Origin: Methanothrix sp.
GTDB lineage: Archaea > Halobacteriota > Methanosarcinia > Methanotrichales > Methanotrichaceae
Length of the DNA stretch: 18,213 bases
Direction: 5' to 3'
Assembly (NCBI GenBank): GCA_012798025.1
Contig: JAAZNX010000011.1
Span: 1-18,213, forward strand
The notes below the pieces were generated by a model that saw only the letters and a program-made list of their open reading frames with translations, did not search any database and had not been told where the DNA came from. Both the position numbers and the translations under genes were made by a program. Positions within the stretch are counted from its first letter, which is position 1. Every line of letters starts with the position of its first letter. This document shows, piece after piece, positions 7,164 to 13,967 of this stretch.

Positions 7164-7679
7164 CTACCTGATCAGCTCTTGACCTGACTCCACGATTATC
7201 TGAATAGGAGACGGCAGCTTATGCCCTGCCCTTGTCAATGCCACCTTGGCATCGTTGAGATACTGAGGAGGGACCCCCAAGGTGAAGAGCTTCTGTCCAG
7301 CATCCAGCTGTGCAGCAGTTCCCACGGCCTTGCCGAAGGCGCGTCTCATTCCACTGGAGACACGGTCCGCACCAGCGCCCGTAGCCTGCTTATTCTCGCG
7401 TATGACGTGGTGAGGGTATACTCTGAGCTTGAGGCGGAAGTTGGTCCTGCCCACCTGCTTCAGGAGAAAACGATTGGCTGCAACCCTGGCAGCCTCCAGT
7501 GCAGTATGCCTGATCTGACAGGGCTCTCGTATCACTAAAGTAAGCTCGAGGGGAAAATCCTCCTGCAAATTTCCCATGTCGTAGTGAACTACCTTGCTTC
7601 CTGGTACGCCGCCCATATACCTTCTGCGCGTGTAGGGCCGCTCATGTCTTCTGTACATGCTTCCTGGCTTACGTGTCAA
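7164..7679 (-). CDS. rpl10e: 50S ribosomal protein L10e (uL16)
   Basis: A large-subunit ribosomal protein located near the tRNA-binding face. The 171-aa chain is typical: [28 protein letters not shown] at the start, then [39 protein letters not shown] and the glycine-rich [17 protein letters not shown] loop. The start is TTG at 7679: a GGAGG site (minus strand, 7693-7689) stands 9 nt before it, and the encoded N-terminus TRKPGSMY matches the family's usual PRKPG-x-MY. It is the first gene of the run leading to cofC and has its own promoter 50 nt upstream. It lies 76 nt after gatD on the same strand. Confidence 0.96.
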   Translation of the reverse strand: MTRKPGSMYRRHERPYTRRRYMGGVPGSKVVHYDMGNLQEDFPLELTLVIREPCQIRHTALEAARVAANRFLLKQVGRTNFRLKLRVYPHHVIRENKQATGAGADRVSSGMRRAFGKAVGTAAQLDAGQKLFTLGVPPQYLNDAKVALTRAGHKLPSPIQIIVESGQELIR

Positions 7680-7688
7680 AACTATATT

Positions 7689-7735
7689 CCTCCGATAATC
7701 CTGAGATTGGTGCTCTATTCACCTTGTTTATAAGG
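7689..7735 (-). promoter_or_regulatory. Promoter and ribosome-binding site of the L10e operon
   Basis: On the minus strand a TATA box, CCTTATAAA (7735-7727), is centred near 7731, predicting initiation near 7704. The resulting leader of about 25 nt contains GGAGG at 7693-7689, 9 nt before the TTG start. Spacing of all three elements is what archaeal promoters show. Confidence 0.65.
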
Positions 7736-7755
7736 TTTGGCCTTTTTCCGAGAAC

Positions 7756-8997
7756 TCAGACGCACATGGGTGTAGAGAAGGACAGCTCTCCGGCAAGGGG
7801 CCTTCTCATGAGCGATCGTACCTCATTTGGCCTGTTCGCCAAGACCCACATGAGCTTGACCAAGGCGACCTCTGGGAGCATATCCTCGCCTTCTATTGCT
7901 CCGGCATCAAGCATGTAACGTCCTGTATCATAAACCAGGTCGCCTATCCTTCCTCGCAGGCACTGCGAGGTTACGACGACAGGAATGTTCTCCTCTGTGG
8001 CCCTTCTGATGCCATCGATCCAATCTGAGGCCACATGGCCCAGGCCAGTGCCCTCTAGTACAAGTCCCTTGTAGCCTTTGTCGATGTAGTAGTTCAAGAT
8101 CTCCGGCGAGGCCCCCGGCGTGTACTTGACGAGAGCACACTGGGGCTCCAGCCGGTCCATGAGGACCAGCTCAGACTCGCTGCGATGATGATAGGGCAGG
8201 AATGTCTGGATCTCGCGGGAAAGGTAATCCACGCGCCCCAGAGGCGGCTGGTTAATGCTCTGGAAGGCGTCTCTTCGAGATGTATGCATCTTGCGCACCC
8301 TTGTGCCGCGATGAATCAAACAGTAGTCGTCGCTGGTCGTGCCGTGCATCACCACACAGACCTCGGCAATGTCGCTGATGGCAACAGTCGCAGCGCAGAT
8401 GGCATTCATGGCTGCATCGCTGCTTGGCCGATCTGAGCTCCTCTGTGAGCCCACGATGACCACTGGCACGGGCGTCTTCAACATGAAGGAGAGGGCAGCA
8501 CCGGTGTACATCAGGGTATCCGTGCCATGGGTTATGATGATCCCTTCTGCACCCGAACGTATCTCCTCGGCCACCGCGCGCGCGAGCGCCATCCAGTAGT
8601 CTGCGCGCATGTTCTCGCTCAATATCTGATAGATCACTCTGGCATTGTAGTTGGCAATCTCCTCCAGTTCGGGGATGGCGGCGATGATCTCGCCTGCCGA
8701 GAACTGGCTGGTGACGGCTCCAGTCCTGTAGTCGACCTTGCTGGCGATTGTCCCGCCAGTGGATAGAATGGACACCTGAGGAAGTCCCGCCTTTCGTCGA
8801 AGCTGCTTGTCCCGATCCAAAGGCTTCAGCTCCCGCCCCTTCTCAACGAGCGTAAGCTTGGATTTGGGAAGGTACAGTCCGATGTTGTAGCCGTTGTCCA
8901 GCTTTATCACCACATGATCCTTGCGCCTGGACGGCATGAGCACTCCCTCGTAGGATGCGCCGTTCCTCTCAATGCAGACTCTGTCCCCCAGATCCAT
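7756..8997 (-). CDS. gatD: Glutamyl-tRNA(Gln) amidotransferase subunit D
   Basis: GatD is the asparaginase-like subunit of the archaeal GatDE complex; it releases ammonia from an amide donor so that GatE can convert Glu-tRNA(Gln) to Gln-tRNA(Gln). The 413-aa product has a small N-terminal barrel (about 1-60, [19 protein letters not shown]), then the asparaginase fold with the catalytic STGGTIAS (79-86, Thr80), THGTDT (156-161) and a likely catalytic Lys236 in [17 protein letters not shown] at 9072 would add 25 residues, but the ATG at 8997 starts the conserved domain and has GGTGAG 6 nt before it, so it is preferred. gatE is not in the window. The gene is divergent from the XTP diphosphatase gene. 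Confidence 0.94.
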   Translation of the reverse strand: MDLGDRVCIERNGASYEGVLMPSRRKDHVVIKLDNGYNIGLYLPKSKLTLVEKGRELKPLDRDKQLRRKAGLPQVSILSTGGTIASKVDYRTGAVTSQFSAGEIIAAIPELEEIANYNARVIYQILSENMRADYWMALARAVAEEIRSGAEGIIITHGTDTLMYTGAALSFMLKTPVPVVIVGSQRSSDRPSSDAAMNAICAATVAISDIAEVCVVMHGTTSDDYCLIHRGTRVRKMHTSRRDAFQSINQPPLGRVDYLSREIQTFLPYHHRSESELVLMDRLEPQCALVKYTPGASPEILNYYIDKGYKGLVLEGTGLGHVASDWIDGIRRATEENIPVVVTSQCLRGRIGDLVYDTGRYMLDAGAIEGEDMLPEVALVKLMWVLANRPNEVRSLMRRPLAGELSFSTPMCV

Positions 8998-9148
8998 TTT
9001 TGTCTCACCAGATGATCGTTTAACTTGGATGCCTTTTTGCTGGACCCCTAAAAAACGTTGCCCTCGAATCAAAGCAGATTAATAGATCATGAAAGCTGGA
9101 TAGATCACTTTGGCCCAAGAGTCTAGAGACTGTATTTAGGTGAATGTG

Positions 9149-9688
9149 ATGATCTATTTTGTAACCAGCAACATGGGAAAGTTTTTGGAGGCAAATGCCA
9201 TCTTCGGCGACCTGATCCAGAAGGATATCGGCTACACAGAGATTCAGGCAGACACACTGGAAGAAGTTGCAGCATTCGGGATGAAAGAGGTAGCTGCAAG
9301 GCTACAAGGGCCAGTGATGCTCGAAGATGCAGGCCTCTTCATCGAGGCCCTATCAGGATTTCCTGGGGTCTACTCTGCATATGTGCAAAAAACCATCGGT
9401 AACCGCGGAATCCTGCGGCTGATGGAGGGCGTGGAGGACCGAAGGGCTTATTTCCGCTCCGTGGTCGCCTACATCGAGCCGGGAATGGAGCTCCAAATGT
9501 TTTGTGGCGAAGTTCACGGTAAAATAGGCACTGAGGCGCGAGGCATGAAGGGATTTGGCTACGATCCCATCTTTTATATAAACGAGATCAGCCTGGGAGA
9601 GATGGATCTTTTGGAGAAGAACGAGATATCCCATCGCGCAAGATCCATGAAGGCGTTAAAGCGATGGTTGGACGAGCGTTGCAATTAA
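9149..9688 (+). CDS. XTP/dITP diphosphatase (non-canonical purine NTP pyrophosphatase)
   Basis: A RdgB/HAM1-type enzyme that hydrolyses dITP, ITP and XTP to monophosphates and so keeps deaminated purines out of DNA and RNA. The 179-aa protein shows the family signature FVTSNMGKFLEA (Ser7, Asn8, Lys11, Glu14), the catalytic-acid region MLEDAGLFIEALSGFPGVYSAYV, GFGYDPIF and the final EKNEISHRARSMKAL. A GTG at 9140 lies inside the AGGTGA ribosome-binding site (9138-9143); the ATG at 9149, 5 nt after that site, is taken as the start and gives the usual N-terminus. The stop overlaps the convergent 91-aa gene by 4 nt. Confidence 0.95.
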   Translation: MIYFVTSNMGKFLEANAIFGDLIQKDIGYTEIQADTLEEVAAFGMKEVAARLQGPVMLEDAGLFIEALSGFPGVYSAYVQKTIGNRGILRLMEGVEDRRAYFRSVVAYIEPGMELQMFCGEVHGKIGTEARGMKGFGYDPIFYINEISLGEMDLLEKNEISHRARSMKALKRWLDERCN

Positions 9689-9960
9689 CGCCGTCTCTCC
9701 AGGGCACATCGTGGCAGCATTCGCTCATCGATTACCCTGATGTATTGCGCCTGCAATGAAGAGATGTAGACCTTACGATCTCCTACTACTACCACCCGAT
9801 CTGTTGCTTTAGGCGGGCTGATTTTTATTGAGAAGATCAGAGGGCCTTCGCAGGTGGTGGCCACCCGCAGGTCAGTTGATCTATCTCGAATGTACTTTTG
9901 CATCTCGGGCGTGATCTCGATGGAAAGGGAATTGTCTGACATCATCTGGAAGATGTACAT
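9685..9960 (-). CDS. 91-aa protein of unknown function, HesB-like layout
   Basis: The product starts with SLSIEITPEMQKYIRDR, continues with a beta-rich stretch (VATTCEGPLIFSIKISPPK) and then VVVVGDRKVYISSLQAQYI before a basic tail. The order, helix start then PPK then KVYIS, recalls the small HesB/IscA-like archaeal proteins that carry a Cys-Cys or Cys-Sec pair, but only single cysteines are present (one in TTCEGP, one in the tail), so a metal or cluster role is doubtful. The start is uncertain among ATG codons at 9960, 9945 and 9942; none has a ribosome-binding site, and the upstream TATA box suits the inner two. The gene is divergent from rnp4. Confidence 0.7.
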   Translation of the reverse strand: MYIFQMMSDNSLSIEITPEMQKYIRDRSTDLRVATTCEGPLIFSIKISPPKATDRVVVVGDRKVYISSLQAQYIRVIDERMLPRCALERRR

Positions 9961-9975
9961 CTTGATAGAAATAGA

Positions 9976-9983
9976 TTATATAT
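9976..9983. promoter_or_regulatory. Near-palindromic TATA box between the 91-aa gene and rnp4
   Basis: TTATATAT sits in a 47-bp divergent spacer. Rightwards its centre is 28.5 nt from the rnp4 GTG, preceded by a purine-rich BRE-like GAAATAGA, which predicts a leaderless or nearly leaderless rnp4 mRNA. Leftwards the same box could serve the 91-aa gene, with initiation near 9953. Confidence 0.55.
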
Positions 9984-10007
9984 CCCAAATCTGCCAGAGC
10001 ATCAGTT

Positions 10008-10316
10008 GTGAGACGCAGAAAGGACAATCACAAGGCCAGAGATCTTGCAGTGCAGCGCATGGAGCGGCTCTTCTCTTTAGCGGCCAAGGAATATGAGGCC
10101 CACCCGGAGAGGAGCAACAGATATGTGCAGATAGCTCGTCAGATCAGCGCCCGTACCAGGGTCCGGATGCCCCGTCAACTGAAGGCCCTCGTTTGCAGGA
10201 ACTGTGGATGCTATCTATCAGCATCAAGCAGAAGAGTTCGGCTTCGCGAAGGTATCTTGATCACCACCTGCCTGTGCTGCAAAGAGCAGATGAGGCGCCC
10301 TTATAGATCTTGCTAA
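10008..10316 (+). CDS. rnp4: Ribonuclease P protein component 4 (Rpp21/Rpr2 family)
   Basis: A protein subunit of archaeal RNase P, which with the catalytic RNA removes tRNA 5' leaders; Rnp4 pairs with Rnp1 on the specificity domain. The 102-aa protein has a basic N-terminal helical region (1-60) and a zinc ribbon with Cys63, Cys66, Cys88 and Cys91, followed by the family's RRPY ending. Extra cysteines occur at 68, 90 and 102. The GTG start at 10008 lies about 28 nt from the TATA-box centre and has no ribosome-binding site, which suits a leaderless mRNA. The HEAT-repeat/pseudokinase gene begins 22 nt downstream on the same strand. Confidence 0.93.
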   Translation: MRRRKDNHKARDLAVQRMERLFSLAAKEYEAHPERSNRYVQIARQISARTRVRMPRQLKALVCRNCGCYLSASSRRVRLREGILITTCLCCKEQMRRPYRSC

Positions 10317-10338
10317 CATCTCTTGATGAAAGATCGCT

Positions 10339-12051
10339 ATGGATGACAGCAAAGGTCTGGAGACCCTTCTTTGCACGCACAAAGATCACCGCGTCCGCCT
10401 CTCTGCAGCACGCTCGCTTGGCAAGGCAGGCAGAGGATGCTCGTCCAGGGCTTTGATCAAGGCTCTGGACGATCCCATTGCATCGGTGCGGCACGCAGCC
10501 ATCTTGGCTCTTGGAAGAACGGGAGGTGATGAGGCCCTTGAAGCACTGAGAAAGCTTCTGAACAGTCGTAGCTGTTACACTCGAGGGCTTGCAGCCAGAG
10601 CCTGGCTTGAAATATCGGGCCTGCCCTCCTCCAAGGTGGAGAACCTCGATCTTTTGATGGAGCTGCTCTGTTCTGGGGACGAACAAGTCAGTAAGGCAAT
10701 TCTGGACATAGGCGAGATTGCCATTGACTTTTTGATAAAAAAGCTGAAAGACGATTCGTTTCCCACTCGTCAGCAAGCAGCTCAGACGCTTGCGTTGCGC
10801 TTTCGATATTTACTGGACCGCTGCCCGCCGGGAGAGGATCCACTGAGAACGAGTGAGGTATCGGCTCAGGGCATAGCGAGCCTTTATAGCTTCAGAATAA
10901 TTCGCAAGGGAGGCATCGTAGATAAGGTGGAGAACTCGGGGTTCGACGCCATCTCCAAGATTCTCTGCAAAATGAAGGGGGCTGCCCAATTGCCCTTGCC
11001 TCGACACAATCCTCCAGTTGCAGCTCTGTTTGCGGATCTTGGGGATGATGCAGCAAGTGAGGATGCCATAAAGTCCTATGACCTGGATGAACTTCTTTCA
11101 AAATATGGCGCAAAATTATGGAGAAGGATGGGAAGGACTTTGGTTGCGTCCTTTGGCAATGGCTGTGTTGCGATCAAACTCTGCCGCGAAACAGGAGATA
11201 AAAAAAATCTCTTGGTCGAGGCAAGAATGCAAAAATTTCTGAGGGGATATGGCATATCAAGCCATCTTCCAGTGCCCCAGGGTGGGCTCATCAAGATCTA
11301 CGGCCTTCCTCCTGCCCTTCGATCAGCACTCGGGATATCTGAGCTCGAACCCCATGGAATCTGCTACACTGCAAAGCGAGATTACTTCGTCTATCTTGGC
11401 GACCCCCAGCTATCCACTGAGGAGCTTCGCAAAGGCATGATCTCTTGCGCCCATGATCTTGCCCATCTCGCAAGAAACGGCTTTATTCACACCTCCCTAA
11501 TCCCACTTAGCCACCGCAAAGGGCATGATAGGAGCCACGACGTGTATTGCTGGAGTAGGAAGCTTGCAGGAAGATTGGAAGATTGGCAGGATTCCTGCAG
11601 GTATCCTAACCTCAGGCTCTCAGGAATCGCTGACTTCGAACACATCAAGGTATATGAAAAGATATCCTCCCAGGAGCTTTTTGAGCACGCAGGCCAGCAT
11701 CTCCTGAGCATGAGCCTCGTTTTGGGAAGCTACTTTCGCAGCAGAGGATCCTTCGATAGAAACGCATTGAGCAGCCTTCTAAAGGGCAGCTTTAATGAAT
11801 ACTATTGTGCTTTTACATCTCAAAAGACTAGCACCTTGGATTGCTGCATCGCCTGGGAGGATCTTGCCGATAGGATGGCTGAGGAGATGGGGGGTAAGTG
11901 GAATGCGCATCGCAATATGGACGGGCGTGATGAGAACCATCTGGGCAGACTCAATGGACCTTTTCCCCTACCAGAACTGATCAGAGCCATTCACCTGACG
12001 TCTCTTTTCTCGGTCTTGGAGCTGCAGGCCGAAATTTGGCCTGATCGGTAG
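10339..12051 (+). CDS. HEAT-repeat protein with C-terminal kinase-like (SidJ-related pseudokinase) domain
   Basis: A 570-aa two-part protein. Residues 1-160 hold about four HEAT repeats (VRLSAARSLGKAG, VRHAAILALGRTGG, TRGLAARAWLEISG, RQQAAQTLALRF), a protein-binding scaffold. Residues about 245-490 look like a degenerate protein-kinase fold. Visible are a short glycine loop SFGNG (271-275), VAIK with Lys280, a candidate alpha-C Glu294, a GFIHTSLIPL segment (381-390) where the HRD catalytic loop should be but without its Asp, and ADFEHI (431-436) in the DFG position. This pattern matches my recollection of archaeal proteins described as SidJ-related pseudokinases; Legionella SidJ uses such a fold for protein glutamylation. 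Enzyme activity here is unproven. No signal peptide or membrane helix, so cytosolic. The ATG at 10339 has only weak ribosome-binding sequence and follows rnp4 by 22 nt. Confidence 0.75.
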   Translation: MDDSKGLETLLCTHKDHRVRLSAARSLGKAGRGCSSRALIKALDDPIASVRHAAILALGRTGGDEALEALRKLLNSRSCYTRGLAARAWLEISGLPSSKVENLDLLMELLCSGDEQVSKAILDIGEIAIDFLIKKLKDDSFPTRQQAAQTLALRFRYLLDRCPPGEDPLRTSEVSAQGIASLYSFRIIRKGGIVDKVENSGFDAISKILCKMKGAAQLPLPRHNPPVAALFADLGDDAASEDAIKSYDLDELLSKYGAKLWRRMGRTLVASFGNGCVAIKLCRETGDKKNLLVEARMQKFLRGYGISSHLPVPQGGLIKIYGLPPALRSALGISELEPHGICYTAKRDYFVYLGDPQLSTEELRKGMISCAHDLAHLARNGFIHTSLIPLSHRKGHDRSHDVYCWSRKLAGRLEDWQDSCRYPNLRLSGIADFEHIKVYEKISSQELFEHAGQHLLSMSLVLGSYFRSRGSFDRNALSSLLKGSFNEYYCAFTSQKTSTLDCCIAWEDLADRMAEEMGGKWNAHRNMDGRDENHLGRLNGPFPLPELIRAIHLTSLFSVLELQAEIWPDR

Positions 12052-12061
12052 TTGAGGTCGG

Positions 12062-12496
12062 TTACGATGTCCCCAGCTGGTCATAGCCTATATACTCCAT
12101 TATAGAGCCTTTCTTGTTGCCGACCAGCTCCTGCTCGCTGTCGAGGATCTCTTTTATCAAAGCCACGACTGATGCCTCTCCATCCCAGTTCCTGATCAGT
12201 ATATCTTCGGAGCCTGTGGCCTTCATCACCTGGTCTGCCACGAAGGCGCACAGATATATGTCATCCACATAACCTGTCGGACCGAACTTGTCCTCGGGAA
12301 TTACGTCTCCTGGTAGTATGAAGTAAGCTATGGCCGCAATGATAAGCGGTGACATTGAACTCGGAAGGCCACTGTCGTCCAGAAGCTTGGTCATCATCCT
12401 GTAAAGCGCAGGGGCCTGACGAATAAGCTGGGCGAATTCACCATGATAGTCGGCTATGTCCTTTTCGAGCAAAGCATCAAATCTCTTCAAATCCAA
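12062..12496 (-). CDS. DUF1232 (YkvA-like) protein
   Basis: A 144-aa protein whose centre, AAIAYFILPGDVIPEDKFGPTGYVDDIYL (about 53-81), is the DUF1232 signature: a hydrophobic segment with a conserved Pro-x-Asp and a downstream GYVDD. The family is associated with membranes but its biochemical role is unknown. Two TTG codons compete as start, 12496 and 12490. A purine-rich GGAGG/AGGAGG tract (about 12500-12515) serves both, and the inner one has better spacing (9 nt from AGGAGG). The gene is monocistronic and ends 10 nt from the convergent HEAT/pseudokinase gene. Its leader could form a GC-rich hairpin just before the ribosome-binding site. Confidence 0.85.
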   Translation of the reverse strand: MDLKRFDALLEKDIADYHGEFAQLIRQAPALYRMMTKLLDDSGLPSSMSPLIIAAIAYFILPGDVIPEDKFGPTGYVDDIYLCAFVADQVMKATGSEDILIRNWDGEASVVALIKEILDSEQELVGNKKGSIMEYIGYDQLGTS

Positions 12497-12513
12497 AAAC
12501 CTCCTCCTTCCTC

Positions 12514-12575
12514 CGCCCGAGAATACCCCGAGGGGGGGCGATTTGCAATGTTATTTGACCAGGGAATTAATTAAC
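12514..12575 (-). promoter_or_regulatory. Putative promoter and GC-rich leader hairpin of the DUF1232 gene
   Basis: On the minus strand an AT-rich TTAATTAATT patch (about 12575-12564) could be the TATA box, giving a leader of about 46 nt. In that leader CGCCC (12540-12536) can pair with GGGCG (12518-12514), with a run of seven G on the plus strand (12532-12538) between. The hairpin ends directly at the ribosome-binding site. Confidence 0.35.
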
Positions 12576-12595
12576 TTTTGTGCCCAAAAAGAACT

Positions 12596-13060
12596 TTAAT
12601 CATTTAACAGCCTTCCGTGCTTATCGATTTTTCCCTCAGTGATTCTGGTTGAGCTTATCCGAACATGATCCTCTGCCAACCGATATTCTATTACAGAGAT
12701 CTCGAGAGGCTTCATATTTCGCTTCTCTCTGAGGCGATTTATCTTTCTGGCCATTGGCAGGGTCTCGGGAGAGACGACAATATAATCGAAATCCTCATAA
12801 ATCGACGAACCACACTGATCGTCGATCTTTATTATTTTAGCATCTTCGATGCCAAAGCACCTTCGCACGACCTCCCTTAGATCTCTCTCCCGTACGTTAA
12901 AATTTCGAACCTGCCTGGTCCTGCTCCGCCTGGCCATCTCGTCGGAGGTGAGACCTATGACCACATCTCCGTCTTTTCCCAGCTCATAGGCCCGCCTAAG
13001 CAAGGAGATGTGTCCATCGTGGATGGGATCAAAGGTGCCTCCTACTGCAACTCTGGCCAT
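12596..13060 (-). CDS. coaD: Phosphopantetheine adenylyltransferase (archaeal type)
   Basis: A cytosolic nucleotidyltransferase that joins AMP from ATP to 4'-phosphopantetheine, the step before the last in coenzyme A synthesis. The 154-aa chain opens with VAVGGTFDPIHDGH, containing the HxGH nucleotide motif (His14, His17), and carries the ISSTRI motif near the C-terminus. It follows the archaeal/eukaryotic form rather than bacterial CoaD. A longer frame reaches back into ribL, but the conserved domain begins at the ATG at 13060. A TATA-like CTTATAC is centred 28 nt upstream and there is no ribosome-binding site, so a leaderless transcript is likely in addition to read-through from ribL. Confidence 0.93.
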   Translation of the reverse strand: MARVAVGGTFDPIHDGHISLLRRAYELGKDGDVVIGLTSDEMARRSRTRQVRNFNVRERDLREVVRRCFGIEDAKIIKIDDQCGSSIYEDFDYIVVSPETLPMARKINRLREKRNMKPLEISVIEYRLAEDHVRISSTRITEGKIDKHGRLLND

Positions 13061-13083
13061 ACAGGGCCGCAAATGAAGGAGCC

Positions 13084-13092
13084 GTATAAGTA
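13084..13092 (-). promoter_or_regulatory. TATA-like box before coaD
   Basis: TACTTATAC on the minus strand lies in the 41-nt ribL-coaD spacer with its centre about 28 nt before the coaD ATG. The spacing fits an internal promoter making a leaderless coaD mRNA. Confidence 0.45.
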
Positions 13093-13101
13093 CTTGGCGG
13101 C

Positions 13102-13533
13102 TTAGATTCGTCCCTTGTTGAAGCGTTCTAAAATTTTGGAGACGATTCGGCGCGAGCTGCACAGCTCGCAGAGATCTCGATCTTCAATCCTCACAATGCG
13201 GGGATGCAGGTCGCGTCTCGAAAGCTCGGCCTCAAGAGACGATGGATCGAAGTGCTGGTCGAAGCCCAGGGTAATTATATCCGGCCTGAGGTGCTCGATG
13301 GTCCGAAATATGTCCTTCTCTTCCCCTAAGACTGCCCAGTCCACTGCTTTCAGAGACTCGATCATCCTCAGCCTCTGCTCCTCAGGCACGAATGGCTTTG
13401 GCTTGTGCCGCACATTTACATCCCTGGCAACGATTACCACCAGCTCGTCTCCCAGTTCTTTTGAACGCTCCAGGTATAGTACATGGCCAGGATGAAGCAG
13501 ATCAAAGGTGCCAGTTGCTACTACCCGCGTCAA
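13102..13533 (-). CDS. ribL: FAD synthetase RibL (archaeal FMN adenylyltransferase)
   Basis: RibL transfers AMP to FMN to make FAD in archaea. The 143-aa protein has the nucleotidyltransferase motif VVATGTFDLLHPGH with HxGH at His14 and His17, the KPFVPEEQRLRMIESLKAVD block, GFDQHF near 90-95 and an SSRRI motif near 126-130. A Cys-x-x-Cys pair (Cys122, Cys125) precedes that motif; C-terminal cysteines are conserved in characterised archaeal RibL and are needed for its redox-sensitive activity, as I recall. The TTG start (13533) is supported by GAGG 8 nt upstream and by the N-terminus being exactly the family start. It follows the JAMM gene by 20 nt and precedes coaD by 41 nt. Confidence 0.93.
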   Translation of the reverse strand: MTRVVATGTFDLLHPGHVLYLERSKELGDELVVIVARDVNVRHKPKPFVPEEQRLRMIESLKAVDWAVLGEEKDIFRTIEHLRPDIITLGFDQHFDPSSLEAELSRRDLHPRIVRIEDRDLCELCSSRRIVSKILERFNKGRI

Positions 13534-13553
13534 ACCTAAATCCTCGTTGATCG

Positions 13554-13967
13554 TTAATTTGCGTCATCGAACATGTCATCCTTGAAATCGACATCCAAGA
13601 TGGGCAGCTCACGTCGCATCCCTTCCGCATCATAGCAAGCCCAGCTGGACTCGTCGAAGGGTGGGCAAACAATGAGGTTGTAGTCTCCGCTGCGCGAGAA
13701 GAATTGAATGTCAGGCTGGGAAGGCCTCAGGTCCGCTGATGGGTGGCTGTGAACGGAGCCTACGATCTGCATGTTTGGCAGCATGTAGAGCCGGATCAAG
13801 GCGCTCATGCGGGAGGACTCAGTGCCTGGAAGGATTAAAACCTCGGTGATGATCTCCTTGTCCGCCTGCAAGAGTCCTGCAAACTCCATCGGCAAGGATG
13901 ACCTGGAGGCTTCCATAATGAACTGCAGCGTATCCCTGGCAATTCCGCGCACCTTTCTCTTCCTCAT
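13554..13967 (-). CDS. JAMM/MPN+ zinc metalloprotease (desampylase-like)
   Basis: A 137-aa single-domain JAMM protein. The zinc site is complete: Glu28 in MEFAGLL, then His73-Ser-His75, Ser83 and Asp86 with exact H-x-H-x7-S-x2-D spacing. In archaea such enzymes cleave isopeptide bonds to ubiquitin-like SAMP modifiers (characterised as HvJAMM1 in Haloferax); related bacterial forms process sulfur-carrier proteins. The substrate here is not known. The ATG at 13967 overlaps the birA stop as ATGA, which fixes the start and indicates translational coupling; a TTG at 13997 would only add a proline/serine-rich stretch that reads over birA. It sits in the middle of a biotin-flavin-CoA cofactor cluster. 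Confidence 0.9.
   Translation of the reverse strand: MRKRKVRGIARDTLQFIMEASRSSLPMEFAGLLQADKEIITEVLILPGTESSRMSALIRLYMLPNMQIVGSVHSHPSADLRPSQPDIQFFSRSGDYNLIVCPPFDESSWACYDAEGMRRELPILDVDFKDDMFDDAN

Noticed and set aside
8998..9072. N-terminal extension of gatD from TTG 9072
   Set aside because: The ATG at 8997 has a GGTGAG site at good spacing and begins the conserved barrel domain.
10261..10776. 171-codon minus-strand frame across the rnp4 end and the HEAT gene
   Set aside because: It overlaps two recognisable plus-strand proteins and has no recognisable motif.
13061..13162. N-terminal extension of coaD by 34 codons
   Set aside because: It overlaps the end of ribL, is not conserved in the family, and the ATG at 13060 has a TATA box at leaderless distance.
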